Numbered from the stretch's first letter, positions 25,825 through 34,473 are shown. The stretch is DNA of 62,915 bases from Blautia sp. (GCA_023667395.1 JAMPAC010000004.1:13417-76331); one strand, 5' to 3'. The notes: generated by a model from the letters alone, not told the origin. Translations and numbers: made by a program.

Positions 25825-27174
25825 TTACGCGTCCCTTCTTATAAAGAAATCATCTATCATTTTCTTGATCTCCGACTCCGGCATTGTCTTCAGGAGATAT
25901 CCCTCCGGTTTCAGCGACATAACTTTTTTCACGCTTTCCCTGTCACCCTTTCCGGTCAGGAACATGACCGGTATATCCGCGATATCCTCGTCGGAACGGA
26001 TCATTTCCAGTGCCTGTCTTCCATCGCAGACGGGCATCTCATAATCCATCAGCACCAGATGGGGACGGTTTACGGCTATCTTCTTGATGGCGGACACGCT
26101 GGAATCCGCTTCCAGCATATCGTAGTCCTCTTTCAGCAGCTGGATAATCCTGCTCCGCATAAACTCGGAGTCGTCCACCACGAGAATTTTCTTCTTCCGC
26201 TCCGCTTTTTCCGCCTTGTCCTTTACCAGGAATTCTTTGATCGTGGCCATGGCGTTCTGGTGATTGATCTCCATTGCGTTCTTACTGTCCAGGGACGCAA
26301 CATCCGATACGCAGAACGTGAAATACCCCTCTGCCGTGCCAAATAAGAGGCTGCAGGCGGGCTGTTTCCGCTCAATGGACTGGATCATCTGTTCCCGGGT
26401 CAACAGACACTCTTTCTCCAGTTCAAACAGGCCGATGGTCGGAAAACTTTCCCTGAGTTTCTCCAAAAGCTGCCTGACAATATATCTGGTGACATTGAGC
26501 ACCATATCGTCCACTTTCGGGTAATCCGTATTCAGTATGCTCCGTATGATCCAGAGCAAAAGCCTTTCTTCGAAAGCAATGGTGACTTCCTGTTTTTCCC
26601 TGCCGTGTCCGCGATACAGGAAACGACAGCATACCATTTTCCCAAAATCTTCCCCTGCATAATGTCCGCTGATCTTCTTCGCGTTCAGCTGGAACATCTC
26701 CCTGGTGATCTGGATGATACTGGTTTCCAGGGCGTCCTGCTCCCGTTCGTGGGGGAGCTCCGGCCACTTATTCATCGTCTTTCCCGCGATCGCCTGGTCT
26801 TCCATTATGGTATGGGCAACCACCCACCCGATGCAGACTCCCAGGAAATGACGGATGGACTCCGTCGCATACTTCGTGTCTTCCAGTTCCTTTTCCAGTG
26901 CAGGCAGCGTTACATATCTGAAATTATCATGAATACGTTTATGTATTTCATAATCACAATATTGAATGGACTTCATATATGCTTCTTCATGTTCGAAATG
27001 TTCTTCCGTATGATTCTTTACATATTTGACGCCTTCACGGCACACCCATTCGCTTTTTTTTTCATTCTGGCTGAGCGTGAGCAGCTTATTCACCGTAGAA
27101 AAAAGTACCTTATGTTCTTTGTCGATGGCGTCCACGCCGATATTGTAGCTGTCTTTCCATACTACCTGATTCAT
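25825..27174 (-). CDS. Bacteriohemerythrin / CheX-like / receiver-domain fusion
   Basis: A 449-residue protein. Residues 1-135 are a bacteriohemerythrin, with iron-ligand pattern IDKEHKVLF, HTEEHFEHEE, HKRIHDNF and HTIMED. Residues about 150-320 resemble CheX-like or chemotaxis-associated domains, a weak assignment. Residues about 330-449 are a receiver with KKILVVDDSEF, LVLMDYEMPVCDG and FLTGKGD (phospho-acceptor Asp in LMDYEMP). It probably links di-iron oxygen sensing or storage to phosphorelay output. There is no DNA-binding domain. ATG follows AAGGGGTAG. A pair of hairpins lies upstream. Confidence 0.8.
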   Translation of the reverse strand: MNQVVWKDSYNIGVDAIDKEHKVLFSTVNKLLTLSQNEKKSEWVCREGVKYVKNHTEEHFEHEEAYMKSIQYCDYEIHKRIHDNFRYVTLPALEKELEDTKYATESIRHFLGVCIGWVVAHTIMEDQAIAGKTMNKWPELPHEREQDALETSIIQITREMFQLNAKKISGHYAGEDFGKMVCCRFLYRGHGREKQEVTIAFEERLLLWIIRSILNTDYPKVDDMVLNVTRYIVRQLLEKLRESFPTIGLFELEKECLLTREQMIQSIERKQPACSLLFGTAEGYFTFCVSDVASLDSKNAMEINHQNAMATIKEFLVKDKAEKAERKKKILVVDDSEFMRSRIIQLLKEDYDMLEADSSVSAIKKIAVNRPHLVLMDYEMPVCDGRQALEMIRSDEDIADIPVMFLTGKGDRESVKKVMSLKPEGYLLKTMPESEIKKMIDDFFIRRDA

Positions 27175-27210
27175 TTCACTACCCCTTCCCTGTGATTTTT
27201 ATTATATGAT

Positions 27211-27269
27211 ATCATGAATCTTCGATTCATGATCGCCATTCGCCGCTCGCCGAACATGCAAGCATGTTC
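27211..27269. repeat. Twin perfect hairpins upstream of the hemerythrin gene
   Basis: ATCATGAATC/GATTCATGAT (27211-27220, 27224-27233) and GAACATGC/GCATGTTC (27252-27259, 27262-27269) are perfect stems with 3- and 2-base loops. Related ATTATATGAT and ATTATATCAT sequences flank them on either side. They look like a small palindromic element or a double regulatory hairpin. Confidence 0.5.
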
Positions 27270-27312
27270 TTCTCGCTAACACTCATTATATCATGTTTCC
27301 CACCCCCGCGCA

Positions 27313-27338
27313 AGAAACGCAGGTCCGAAAACCTGCGT
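27313..27338 (-). terminator. Hairpin terminator after the DUF4097 gene
   Basis: On the minus strand ACGCAGGT (27331-27338) pairs with ACCTGCGT (27317-27324) and is followed by a short TTCTTG tail. It ends the padR-DUF1700-DUF4097 operon. The T-run is weak. Confidence 0.5.
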
Positions 27339-27360
27339 CCCATGACGTTTTATTTTGAAT

Positions 27361-28347
27361 TTATTTTGTAAACTGAACCGTTACGTTTCCAACAGCGCAT
27401 TCGATATCTATGGTCTTAAAGGCGTTGTTGTCCAGATACTGGTCACTGGCGAATCCGCTGCTGGAAGAGCCGCCCAGCGTCACATTTCCCATGGCCTTGG
27501 AAAGCCCGTAGTTGAAATCTTTCTGATTCCCCTCCAGGGTCAGGGACACATTTCCCATGGCGCACTCCACATCCCCGTCCCCGTTTAAGGCGCCTGCAGC
27601 CACAAACTCACCCATGCCTACCTCCGTGCTCAGTTCGCCCACGGTCATATCCTCAAGGGCAATCTGGCCAAGACCCACGGAAACTTCCAGGCTTGCCGCC
27701 TGTAAGTTGTCCAAGCTGATCTGACCCGCTCCTACCTCCAGTGAGACTTCACCCGCCTGGAGCCGGTCAAATTCCAGCCGTCCTGCCCCCACTTCAATAT
27801 CCGCTTCCTCAAAATATGCGTTTTCGGGGACATACAGGATGATCCGGCATCCGTTCAGGTCATCCCACCTTTTCACCGACGACGCGGTGGACCTGATGTA
27901 AAGTGTTCCGTCCTCCACATAACCCTGTATTTTCCCGGCATATGCCGCTTCCAGGTAGAAATTGTCATCCGGGGAGGGCTGCGTGGTAAAGCTGCATGCT
28001 CCTATCTCAAAATCCAGTTCACGGATATTGCTTCCCAGGCTGTATCTGTCCACATTTCCTTTTAATATCGTATGGTTCCTGTCAAAACTCATGTTGTCCT
28101 CCACATCAAAATCCACGTCATCAAAAATATCGATATCATCCACCCAGTCCAGGACGTCCATATCGTCCACACGGATCCCCCAGTCAAAGGGATTCAGATG
28201 TATGTTTACGCGTCCTCCCGTAACGCTCTCCACCACATCTTCTATCGTAGTCCTGCCTCTGACAGTACTTGCCACCGTAGCCAGCACAAAGCCGATCACA
28301 AACAGGATAAGCGCTGTGATCGCGCAGCCTTTCATAAATTTTTTCAT
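27361..28347 (-). CDS. DUF4097-family beta-helix membrane-anchored protein
   Basis: A 328-residue protein with an N-terminal membrane helix (ALILFVIGFVLATVAST), a strongly acidic linker (VDDIDIFDDVDFDVED), and a repetitive beta-solenoid typical of DUF4097 adhesin-like proteins (VGAGRLEFDRLQAGEVSLEV and related turns). The family usually sits with PadR and DUF1700, as here, and is thought to act in envelope signalling or stress. The biochemical role is unknown. The ribosome site AGGAGGAACGAGTC lies in a copy of the dispersed repeat. Confidence 0.82.
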   Translation of the reverse strand: MKKFMKGCAITALILFVIGFVLATVASTVRGRTTIEDVVESVTGGRVNIHLNPFDWGIRVDDMDVLDWVDDIDIFDDVDFDVEDNMSFDRNHTILKGNVDRYSLGSNIRELDFEIGACSFTTQPSPDDNFYLEAAYAGKIQGYVEDGTLYIRSTASSVKRWDDLNGCRIILYVPENAYFEEADIEVGAGRLEFDRLQAGEVSLEVGAGQISLDNLQAASLEVSVGLGQIALEDMTVGELSTEVGMGEFVAAGALNGDGDVECAMGNVSLTLEGNQKDFNYGLSKAMGNVTLGGSSSSGFASDQYLDNNAFKTIDIECAVGNVTVQFTK

Positions 28348-28352
28348 GACTC

Positions 28353-28473
28353 GTTCCTCCTATTTCTATTCCAGTTCCGCCATGTGCCTTCCTTTGGCAC
28401 ATTGCATTTGCCGTTCCGAGACTGTTTTTATTCCAATTGCCGCCTGCGGCAATTTGTTCCGGTCTCTTTACGC
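28353..28473 (-). repeat. Copy 2 of the SD-bearing dispersed repeat
   Basis: The minus-strand order is GAGACCGGAAC, an AATTGCC/GGCAATT hairpin (28435-28454), AACAGTCTCGGAACGG, a GGCACATT/TGTGCC segment, and GGAACTGGAATAG then AGGAGG. It fills the DUF1700-DUF4097 gap and ends at the Shine-Dalgarno. It shares modules with copies at 29507-29776 and 51984-52166. Confidence 0.7.
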
Positions 28474-29133
28474 TGCCCTCTGTTTGTTCCTGCCGCTGAA
28501 CAGTTTGCACAGACCCCTGAAGATCGCCGGTGTGGCGATGCCTGCCATGGCTACGGTAAGCATCAGGAACAGGATGGCCAACGCGCCACACACAAGGCCG
28601 CTGCCCAGCAGGGCCGCTCCCACCAGCGGGTCTGCCCACATACACATGATGCCCGTGATGAGCAGCCCAAGCAGTACCGTAAACAATATTACCGCCGTAA
28701 CACCAAAACAGAAAATCAACACGAACCAGGATAAAATAACACCTGCCAGCGTTCCCAACAGCCCACCCGCAATCCCCAGTATCGCCGGTGAGGCCAGGAT
28801 CGCGCCAATAATGATCAGAACCAGTGCCCATGTGGGCAGGCTTTCTTTTTTAGGCTGTTCCCGGCCTGCCTGTTGTCCGTCGGCATCCGGCTGCTGGTAC
28901 TTGATCACAGCCCTGTTCTGGGGTTTCTGGTATCCAGCATCCCCATAAATGTCCCTTTTGATATTTTCCGCCACTTTCGCCGGATTTCCCAGCGCTTCAA
29001 TAACTGCCTGTTCGTTTTCCGCACCCGCGTCATTAAAATATTCATTATAATACTGTAATGCCTCATCACGCTCCGCAGGAGAAATATTTTGAAGCAGACT
29101 TTCCAATTGTTTCATAAAATCAACTCTGTTCAT
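28468..29133 (-). CDS. DUF1700 (HAAS-type) membrane protein
   Basis: A 221-residue protein. The N-terminal DUF1700/HAAS domain (MNRVDFMKQLESLLQNISP, EALQYYNEYFND, ALGNPAKVAENIK) is followed by a polar linker and four or so membrane helices with Gly/Ala-rich stretches. DUF1700 partners are co-transcribed with PadR repressors and DUF4097 proteins and probably form one membrane-stress module. Its ATG overlaps the padR stop by four bases (ATGA). Confidence 0.85.
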   Translation of the reverse strand: MNRVDFMKQLESLLQNISPAERDEALQYYNEYFNDAGAENEQAVIEALGNPAKVAENIKRDIYGDAGYQKPQNRAVIKYQQPDADGQQAGREQPKKESLPTWALVLIIIGAILASPAILGIAGGLLGTLAGVILSWFVLIFCFGVTAVILFTVLLGLLITGIMCMWADPLVGAALLGSGLVCGALAILFLMLTVAMAGIATPAIFRGLCKLFSGRNKQRAA

Positions 29134-29501
29134 ACTTTGTTCCCACTCCCTTCCGGGTTTTCCTTTCCCTCATTTGAAAATATGTCCGTCCTGCCCTCGA
29201 ACAGACCTGTTATTTTATCCGAATACCTGCGCCATTCGCTCTCATAAAGCCTTAACTGTGCCCAGCCTCTGCTGGTCACCTTATAATAACGCCTGTTTCT
29301 TCCGGCGCACTCCCTGTCGTATACCTCCAGGCATTCGTCCTTTTGCAGCCGCCGGAGTACCGGGTAAAGCGTGGATTCCGACAATTCAATGACCTGCCGT
29401 ACATCCTGCGTGATCTTATACCCGTAAGTTCCCTCCGGCTCCTTGGAGACAACCGCCAGTACAATGGCATCCAGAAGAGCCGAACCCGTATTAAATACCA
29501 T
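29130..29501 (-). CDS. PadR-family transcriptional repressor
   Basis: A 123-residue winged-helix protein with LLDAIVLAVVSKEPEGTYGYKITQ, ESTLYPVLRRLQKDECLE and RRYYKVTSRGWAQL, the standard PadR pattern, plus a short C-terminal helix. It probably represses its own operon through the two ATATGGCATATA-type sites at 29785-29830. ATG 29501 follows GGAGAG, which belongs to the dispersed repeat. An upstream in-frame ATG would place the repeat inside the protein and is rejected. Confidence 0.9.
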   Translation of the reverse strand: MVFNTGSALLDAIVLAVVSKEPEGTYGYKITQDVRQVIELSESTLYPVLRRLQKDECLEVYDRECAGRNRRYYKVTSRGWAQLRLYESEWRRYSDKITGLFEGRTDIFSNEGKENPEGSGNKV

Positions 29502-29506
29502 GTCAT

Positions 29507-29776
29507 CTCTCCTATTCCAGTTCCGTCTCTTCACTTCAGCACCCTTGGCGGGGAAGAAAATTTCATCTGTACAAACCACATCTGAAATTTCCTTCCGGGT
29601 GCTTCCGTTCCGAGACTGTTTTTGATTCCAGTTCCTGCTTGCAGGAACTTGTTCCGTCTCTTCACTTCAATGTCCTTGGCGGGGAAGAAAATTTCATCTG
29701 TACAAACCACAGCTGAAATTTCCTTCCATGTGCCTTTGGGCACATTGCATTTACCGTTCCGAGACTGTTTCTCCAT
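29507..29776 (-). repeat. Copy 3 of the SD-bearing dispersed repeat (double unit)
   Basis: Two near-identical units lie in tandem (roughly 29520-29615 and 29650-29775). Each contains CTTGGCGGGGAAGAAAATTT, a long hairpin built from AAATTTCAGCTGTGG and its complement, and a GTTCCGAGACTGTTT box. A GTTCCTG/CAGGAAC hairpin (29634-29651) joins them. The 3' end on the minus strand is GAGACGGAACTGGAATAGGA, carrying the padR Shine-Dalgarno. Confidence 0.75.
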
Positions 29777-29784
29777 ATAATAAT

Positions 29785-29845
29785 ATATGGCATATAATAT
29801 CTCAGCTGATGAGAATACTATATGCCATATAATATTATGTGTCAA
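29785..29845 (-). promoter_or_regulatory. padR operon promoter with two palindromic operators
   Basis: Minus-strand TTGACA (29840-29845), 17-base spacer, TATAGT (29817-29822). One operator-like ATATGGCATATA (plus-strand 29819-29830 read as TATATGCCATAT) overlaps the -10 region. A second lies at 29785-29796 just after the start site. Arms are 12 bp, perfectly complementary to each other, separated by 22 bp. This fits PadR autorepression. Confidence 0.75.
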
Positions 29846-29900
29846 TATATATTTGCCAAATATTTTCTAAAGAAATCCTAAAGATACCCAAGACGGCAAT

Positions 29901-31214
29901 TTAGCGCTCCATCTTCCAGAAAAACGCGCTATAGGCGGGAAGCTTGCTGCCGCCGCCGAAATCATGGTCCGCGCCGCTGATCAGATCCACCGCGGTGCCG
30001 CAGCCTGCGTCAAAGTGGGCGTCAAAGTCCTCCCCGTCCGCGTTGATAGCCACAAATACCCTCTCATTGTCCGTCTTTCTCTCAAAAATACACTGCTTAT
30101 TTGTCAACAGAACCGAACGGAAAGCGCCATAATTCAGGGCTTCGGAATGCTTTTTCGCCTCCGCCAGCATACGGATCCACTCACCCAGTCCGTTCCACAC
30201 AGGCTCCTCAAAGCAGGGACGGAGCGCGGGATCCCCCTGGGATTTATTTCCTTCCGCACCCCACTCGCTTCCATAATAAACACAGGGAATGCCCGGCATA
30301 CCAAACTGGAGCGCATAGATCAGGGGCAGATGCTTTTTATTGGTAAGGATACTGGCCACCCTGGTGACATCATGGTTATCCACAAAGGATAACAGGTGCT
30401 TTCCCTTATAAAGCGTCCAGTTCTCCGGTCCGAACTGCCTCATCAGGGAATGCACGATCTCAAACATATTCATACTGTTAAAACTGCTGTACAAACCCTT
30501 ATAACACTCGTAATTGGTAACAGAATGAAGCATACTGTCGTTCATCATACGATTGTAGTCGCCGTGCAGCATCTCGCCGATCAGCACAAAATCTTCTTTC
30601 AGTCCATCCGTAAAACTTCTCAGCCTGCGCACGAAATCCTCGTCCAGACTATATGCCACATCCAGACGCAGACCGTCGATATCAAATTCATCTACCCAGA
30701 ATTTCACGCTGTCCAGCAGATAGTTGACCACATCCCCATTGCGCAGGTTCAGCTTCACCAGATCATAATTGCCTTCCCAGCCCTCATACCACAGACCGTC
30801 ATTATAATTGGAATTCCCGCCGAAATCAATACGGTAAAACCAACTGGTGTATGGAGAACCTTCCCGATTCCTGACCACATCCTGGAAAGGCCCAAATCCC
30901 CTTCCCACATGGTTGAACACGCCGTCAAGCACAACTTTGATACCATTCTCATGAAGTTTTCCACATACCTCTTTAAAATCCTCGTTTGTCCCAAGCCGGG
31001 TGTCTATCTTTCGATAATCCCTGGTATTGTAACCATGTGTGTCCGACTCAAAGATGGGAGAAAAGTAAATCGCGTCCACTCCCAGTTTCTTCATATGGGG
31101 AATCCAGTCCAGCACTTTCAGGATCCGATGCTCCAGCACACTGTCATTCTCAAATGGTGCTCCACAGAATCCCAAAGGATAAATTTGATAAAAAACACTT
31201 TCGTACGCCCACAT
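29901..31214 (-). CDS. GH13 alpha-amylase-family glycosidase (intracellular)
   Basis: A 437-residue enzyme. GH13 conserved regions are visible: DGVFNHVG (region I), GLRLDVAYSLDED (region II, nucleophile Asp), LIGEMLHG (region III, acid/base Glu) and FVDNHDVTR (region IV). The start MWAYESVFYQIYPLGFCGAP is typical of cytoplasmic maltodextrin-acting or cyclomaltodextrinase-like members. No signal peptide. It probably trims imported maltodextrins. Exact specificity (amylase, glucosidase or neopullulanase) is not clear. AGAGGAGAACC precedes the ATG. Confidence 0.88.
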   Translation of the reverse strand: MWAYESVFYQIYPLGFCGAPFENDSVLEHRILKVLDWIPHMKKLGVDAIYFSPIFESDTHGYNTRDYRKIDTRLGTNEDFKEVCGKLHENGIKVVLDGVFNHVGRGFGPFQDVVRNREGSPYTSWFYRIDFGGNSNYNDGLWYEGWEGNYDLVKLNLRNGDVVNYLLDSVKFWVDEFDIDGLRLDVAYSLDEDFVRRLRSFTDGLKEDFVLIGEMLHGDYNRMMNDSMLHSVTNYECYKGLYSSFNSMNMFEIVHSLMRQFGPENWTLYKGKHLLSFVDNHDVTRVASILTNKKHLPLIYALQFGMPGIPCVYYGSEWGAEGNKSQGDPALRPCFEEPVWNGLGEWIRMLAEAKKHSEALNYGAFRSVLLTNKQCIFERKTDNERVFVAINADGEDFDAHFDAGCGTAVDLISGADHDFGGGSKLPAYSAFFWKMER

Positions 31215-31309
31215 ATTTTGGTTCTCCTCTCACGTTCCTATTTATTTTCAGGGTTCAGATTTTTCATTGACCGGATCGGTACCATGAAAGATAACCTGCA
31301 AAACCCTTT

Positions 31310-31388
31310 TGTGGATAAAATGGATACCTGTGTCATTTTTTTAGAGATTTTTAAGAAAAAATCCACCAAATCCACAAAGTTATCCACA
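31310..31388. promoter_or_regulatory. DnaA-box cluster in an AT-rich gap
   Basis: Two perfect DnaA boxes in opposite orientation, TGTGGATAA (31310-31318) and TTATCCACA (31380-31388), with near matches ATCCACCAA and ATCCACAAA between (31361-31377), inside an A/T-rich 275-base gap. No dnaA or dnaN is near. It could be a DnaA-responsive regulatory site or titration site. Confidence 0.5.
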
Positions 31389-31490
31389 TTTACACCTCTG
31401 TCATTTTACCACAATCCGAATGTCAGTTCCAGATTTTTATATCATATTTCTGCAAGTTCCGGCATTCATAAAGCTTGTCGTTTGCAATTC

Positions 31491-34151
31491 CTACAGCCAG
31501 GAGTCCCAGAACCTCTCCACCCGCTTAGCCACCGTATCCACCGTCACAATCTCAAAATACTCCCATTCCCTTGGAAACAATCTGCGGTAGGACACCTGCA
31601 GAAAGCGTTCGTCCAAAAGAGCAACGATCCCCACGTCCTCCACAGTGCGGATCACCCGTCCCGCCGCCTGCAATACCTTGTTCATGCCGGGATAACGGTA
31701 GGAATAGTCGAAACCGCTCTCCCCTTCCATATCAAAATACCCTTTCAGAATCTCCCTCTCGCTGCAGACCTGGGGAAGTCCCGTTCCTACAATAATGGCG
31801 CCGATCAGGCTGTCATTCTTAAGGTCTATCCCCTCGCTGAAGATCCCTCCCATCACACAGAACCCTATGAGAATGGTGTCCTCCTCCTCGATCTCCATAT
31901 CGATCGCCGTCTGCAGATCACAATTCGGATTACCCCGGAACCGGGAGAGGAAATCCTCCCTGTCATTCTCGCTCATGTACTCACCCTGGAGGATGCATTC
32001 CTTTCCGTCATCCGCGAAATATCTCATATAAATATCATATATGGTGTGCAGGAAAGCGTAAGAAGGGCAGAAAACCATATAATTTCCATGCCTGTTCTTC
32101 ACAATCTCGTCAATATAACGTGCGATATTATAATATTCCGCATCGGAACGTCTGGTATATTTGCTGGTCACGTCGCTGGCAAGGAACAGCGCACGCTTTT
32201 CAGGGTCAAAAACGGACTTCGCATAAACTTCATAATCCTCATCCTCTCCTCCCAGCAGTTTTTTATAGTACTGGACGGGCAGGAACGTGGCGGAAAACAA
32301 AATGGTGCTGCGCCCTTTCAGCATACAGTTTTTCAGGTTCTCCGCCGGATTGACGCAGAACAGTTTGATCAGGAAGTCTCCCTCCTCCCCCAGCTGGGTA
32401 TACTTTACATAGTGCTCGTCCAGCAGTTCATACATCTCCAGAAAATGTCCAATATCAAAGTAAAAGTCCAGCAGCTGCTCCCTCACCGGCAGCTGTTCTT
32501 CCTCCTGCTCCGACAGATACTCGTCCATGACGGCATGCAGACGCATCAGGGGCTTGATAAATCCGTCTATTTCCTCCACAGTCCGCCAGCCGTCGCATTC
32601 CCGCTTCAGTGCCAGCAATTCCTCATTACACTTCTCCATGTGATAGACCATTTTGGACGCATAGCCCTGGCGTATCAAAATACTTCTGCCCCCATGAAGC
32701 TTATTGGTACTGACCTGGTCAATCAATGTCCGCTCATCCTGCGGGATTGACGTCCCTGTCATATCCAATGTCATTTGTCCTGAAATTTCCTTAGTTTTCA
32801 CTGGTTTAGATGTTTCTGACAAGATCGTCTGTTTTAACTCTCTACGAATTTCCAGAAAAGTATTTTTGTAGAGAGAAGCACTATACATCTCCCTTCCCCT
32901 CTCCAACAGATTATGCGCTTCGTCTATCAGGAAAATATACTTTCCGCTGTTTCCCTCCGCGAAAAATCTCTTTAAGTAAACATGGGGATCAAAAAGGTAA
33001 TTATAATCGCCGATAACCCCATCCGCAAAAAGACTCATATCAAGGCACATTTCGAAGGGACACACCTGATATTTTTCCGCGTACTCCGCAATCCGTTCCC
33101 TGCTGAAACTCTCCTCCGAGGTCAGCAGTTCATACAGGGCGTCGTTGATCCTGTCGTAATGTCCCTTTGCGTAAGGGCAGTACTCAGGGTTACACTCTGT
33201 CCGCTCCATGAAACAGCTTTTTTCTTTAGCGGTCAGAATCACGCTCTTAAAATGAAGCCCTCTCTCCCGAAGCAGCTTGAAAGTCTCTTCCGCCACCGTT
33301 CTGGTGATGGTCTTTGCAGTGAGATAGAAAAGTTTTTCCGCCATGCCCTGCCCCATGGCCTGGACGGCGGGATATATGGTGGAAATGGTTTTGCCTACTC
33401 CGGTGGGCGCCTCCAGAAACAGTTTTTTCTTATGATAAATGGTGCGGTAAACATGGGTCACCAGTTCTTTCTGCCCCTCCCTGTAGGAAAAGGGAAATTC
33501 CAGTCCGTTTATGGAATCCTGACGGATACGCTGCCAGTCACAGGAATAATCCGCCCATTTGCGGTAAGATTCCACCAGTTCGCCAAACCAGCCCTCCAGC
33601 TGCCGGAATGTGAAATCTTCATAAAAATAGCGCAGCTGCTCTGTTTCCATGTTACAGTAGGTCATACGCACACGGATCTCTTTCAACCCCTCTTTCAGGG
33701 CGCAGATATAGGCATAACATTTTGCCTGCGCAATATGCAGGGGCATGGGGCCTTTCATTTTCTCCAGATCCCGGTATGTACCTTTAATTTCATCGATGAT
33801 GACCTGACCCTCATGATGGATGATACCGTCGGCGCGTCCCTCCACCACCAGAATGTAGCGATCCGTGGGCAAATTATAGCGCAGTGTGACCTCCGCCTCG
33901 TATTCCGCCCCCATCCTGCGCTGGATCATGCGGTGGATGCGTCCGCCCTCCTGCATGGCATTGTCAGGAGATACATGACGCCTGTTATCAATATCCCCAT
34001 GACGCAAGATGAACTCTACCAGCGTCCTGACCGAAACCCTTATTTCCATCGGGGGAAATATCTGTTCCGCAGGGCCGTTATCCGGTTTTTTGTTAGCGAT
34101 CCCTGTTCCCATATCAGTCTTATTCCTCTGTTTTCGTTTCTGCATCCGCAA
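31491..34151 (-). CDS. XPD/DinG-like helicase with N-terminal PD-(D/E)XK nuclease-like domain
   Basis: An 886-residue protein. Residues about 35-200 resemble a Cas4/RecB-type nuclease (EGRADGII...VIIDEIKGTY). The superfamily 2 helicase core follows, with Walker A EAPTGVGKTISTIY, a cysteine-rich Fe-S insert (CFMERTECNPEYCPYAKG then VCPFEMC) and Walker B LIDEAHNLLERG. The second motor domain includes GIDLKNDSL and the arginine motif QAAGRVIRT. Such proteins unwind DNA 5'-3' in repair. The start may be TTG 34151 (GGGAG seven bases upstream) or ATG 34145. Lies upstream of a DnaA-box cluster and amylase. Confidence 0.85.
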   Translation of the reverse strand: MRMQKRKQRNKTDMGTGIANKKPDNGPAEQIFPPMEIRVSVRTLVEFILRHGDIDNRRHVSPDNAMQEGGRIHRMIQRRMGAEYEAEVTLRYNLPTDRYILVVEGRADGIIHHEGQVIIDEIKGTYRDLEKMKGPMPLHIAQAKCYAYICALKEGLKEIRVRMTYCNMETEQLRYFYEDFTFRQLEGWFGELVESYRKWADYSCDWQRIRQDSINGLEFPFSYREGQKELVTHVYRTIYHKKKLFLEAPTGVGKTISTIYPAVQAMGQGMAEKLFYLTAKTITRTVAEETFKLLRERGLHFKSVILTAKEKSCFMERTECNPEYCPYAKGHYDRINDALYELLTSEESFSRERIAEYAEKYQVCPFEMCLDMSLFADGVIGDYNYLFDPHVYLKRFFAEGNSGKYIFLIDEAHNLLERGREMYSASLYKNTFLEIRRELKQTILSETSKPVKTKEISGQMTLDMTGTSIPQDERTLIDQVSTNKLHGGRSILIRQGYASKMVYHMEKCNEELLALKRECDGWRTVEEIDGFIKPLMRLHAVMDEYLSEQEEEQLPVREQLLDFYFDIGHFLEMYELLDEHYVKYTQLGEEGDFLIKLFCVNPAENLKNCMLKGRSTILFSATFLPVQYYKKLLGGEDEDYEVYAKSVFDPEKRALFLASDVTSKYTRRSDAEYYNIARYIDEIVKNRHGNYMVFCPSYAFLHTIYDIYMRYFADDGKECILQGEYMSENDREDFLSRFRGNPNCDLQTAIDMEIEEEDTILIGFCVMGGIFSEGIDLKNDSLIGAIIVGTGLPQVCSEREILKGYFDMEGESGFDYSYRYPGMNKVLQAAGRVIRTVEDVGIVALLDERFLQVSYRRLFPREWEYFEIVTVDTVAKRVERFWDSWL

Positions 34152-34248
34152 AAGGAAACTCCCTATGAAGATAGTACGCTATCCTACACAGGGAGTCAAT
34201 TTGCTTTTTCTTCCGAATCACACCCTTAAATGCGGTACGCCTGTATGC

Positions 34249-34473
34249 TCAGGAGGCCACCGCCAGCCCGTTCAGCATTTCCTCCAGATCCGCACTATAT
34301 CCGTCATAGGAAACTTTCAGCAGATGATTGAAATTCAGCCCATACACTCCTAAAAATGATTTGGCATCCACCACATACCTGTTGTACGAAATGTCAATAT
34401 CAAAATCGCACCCGGAAGCCACATCCACAAAATGCTGCACTTTATCAGGTGTCAAACGAATTGTCTTTACCAT
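34249..34473 (-). CDS. HPr-like protein lacking the HARPA phosphorylation motif
   Basis: A 74-residue protein aligned to HPr through RYVVDAKSFLGVYGLN, which resembles the VNAKSIMGVMSL segment around regulatory Ser-46. The usual GLHARPA site near the N-terminus is absent; the only nearby histidine is His14 in KVQHFVD. It may be a Crh-like regulator rather than a sugar phosphocarrier. Promoter TTTACA-16-TATAAT lies at 34528-34555 on the minus strand. It sits alone between the helicase and the repair pair. Confidence 0.7.
   Translation of the reverse strand: MVKTIRLTPDKVQHFVDVASGCDFDIDISYNRYVVDAKSFLGVYGLNFNHLLKVSYDGYSADLEEMLNGLAVAS

Noticed and set aside
31310-31388. Chromosome origin of replication
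   Set aside because: Only two perfect DnaA boxes and no dnaA, dnaN, gyrB or similar genes nearby.
30396-32750. A 784-codon plus-strand ORF across the amylase and helicase genes
   Set aside because: It is antisense to two genes with clear family motifs and has no recognisable domain or ribosome site.
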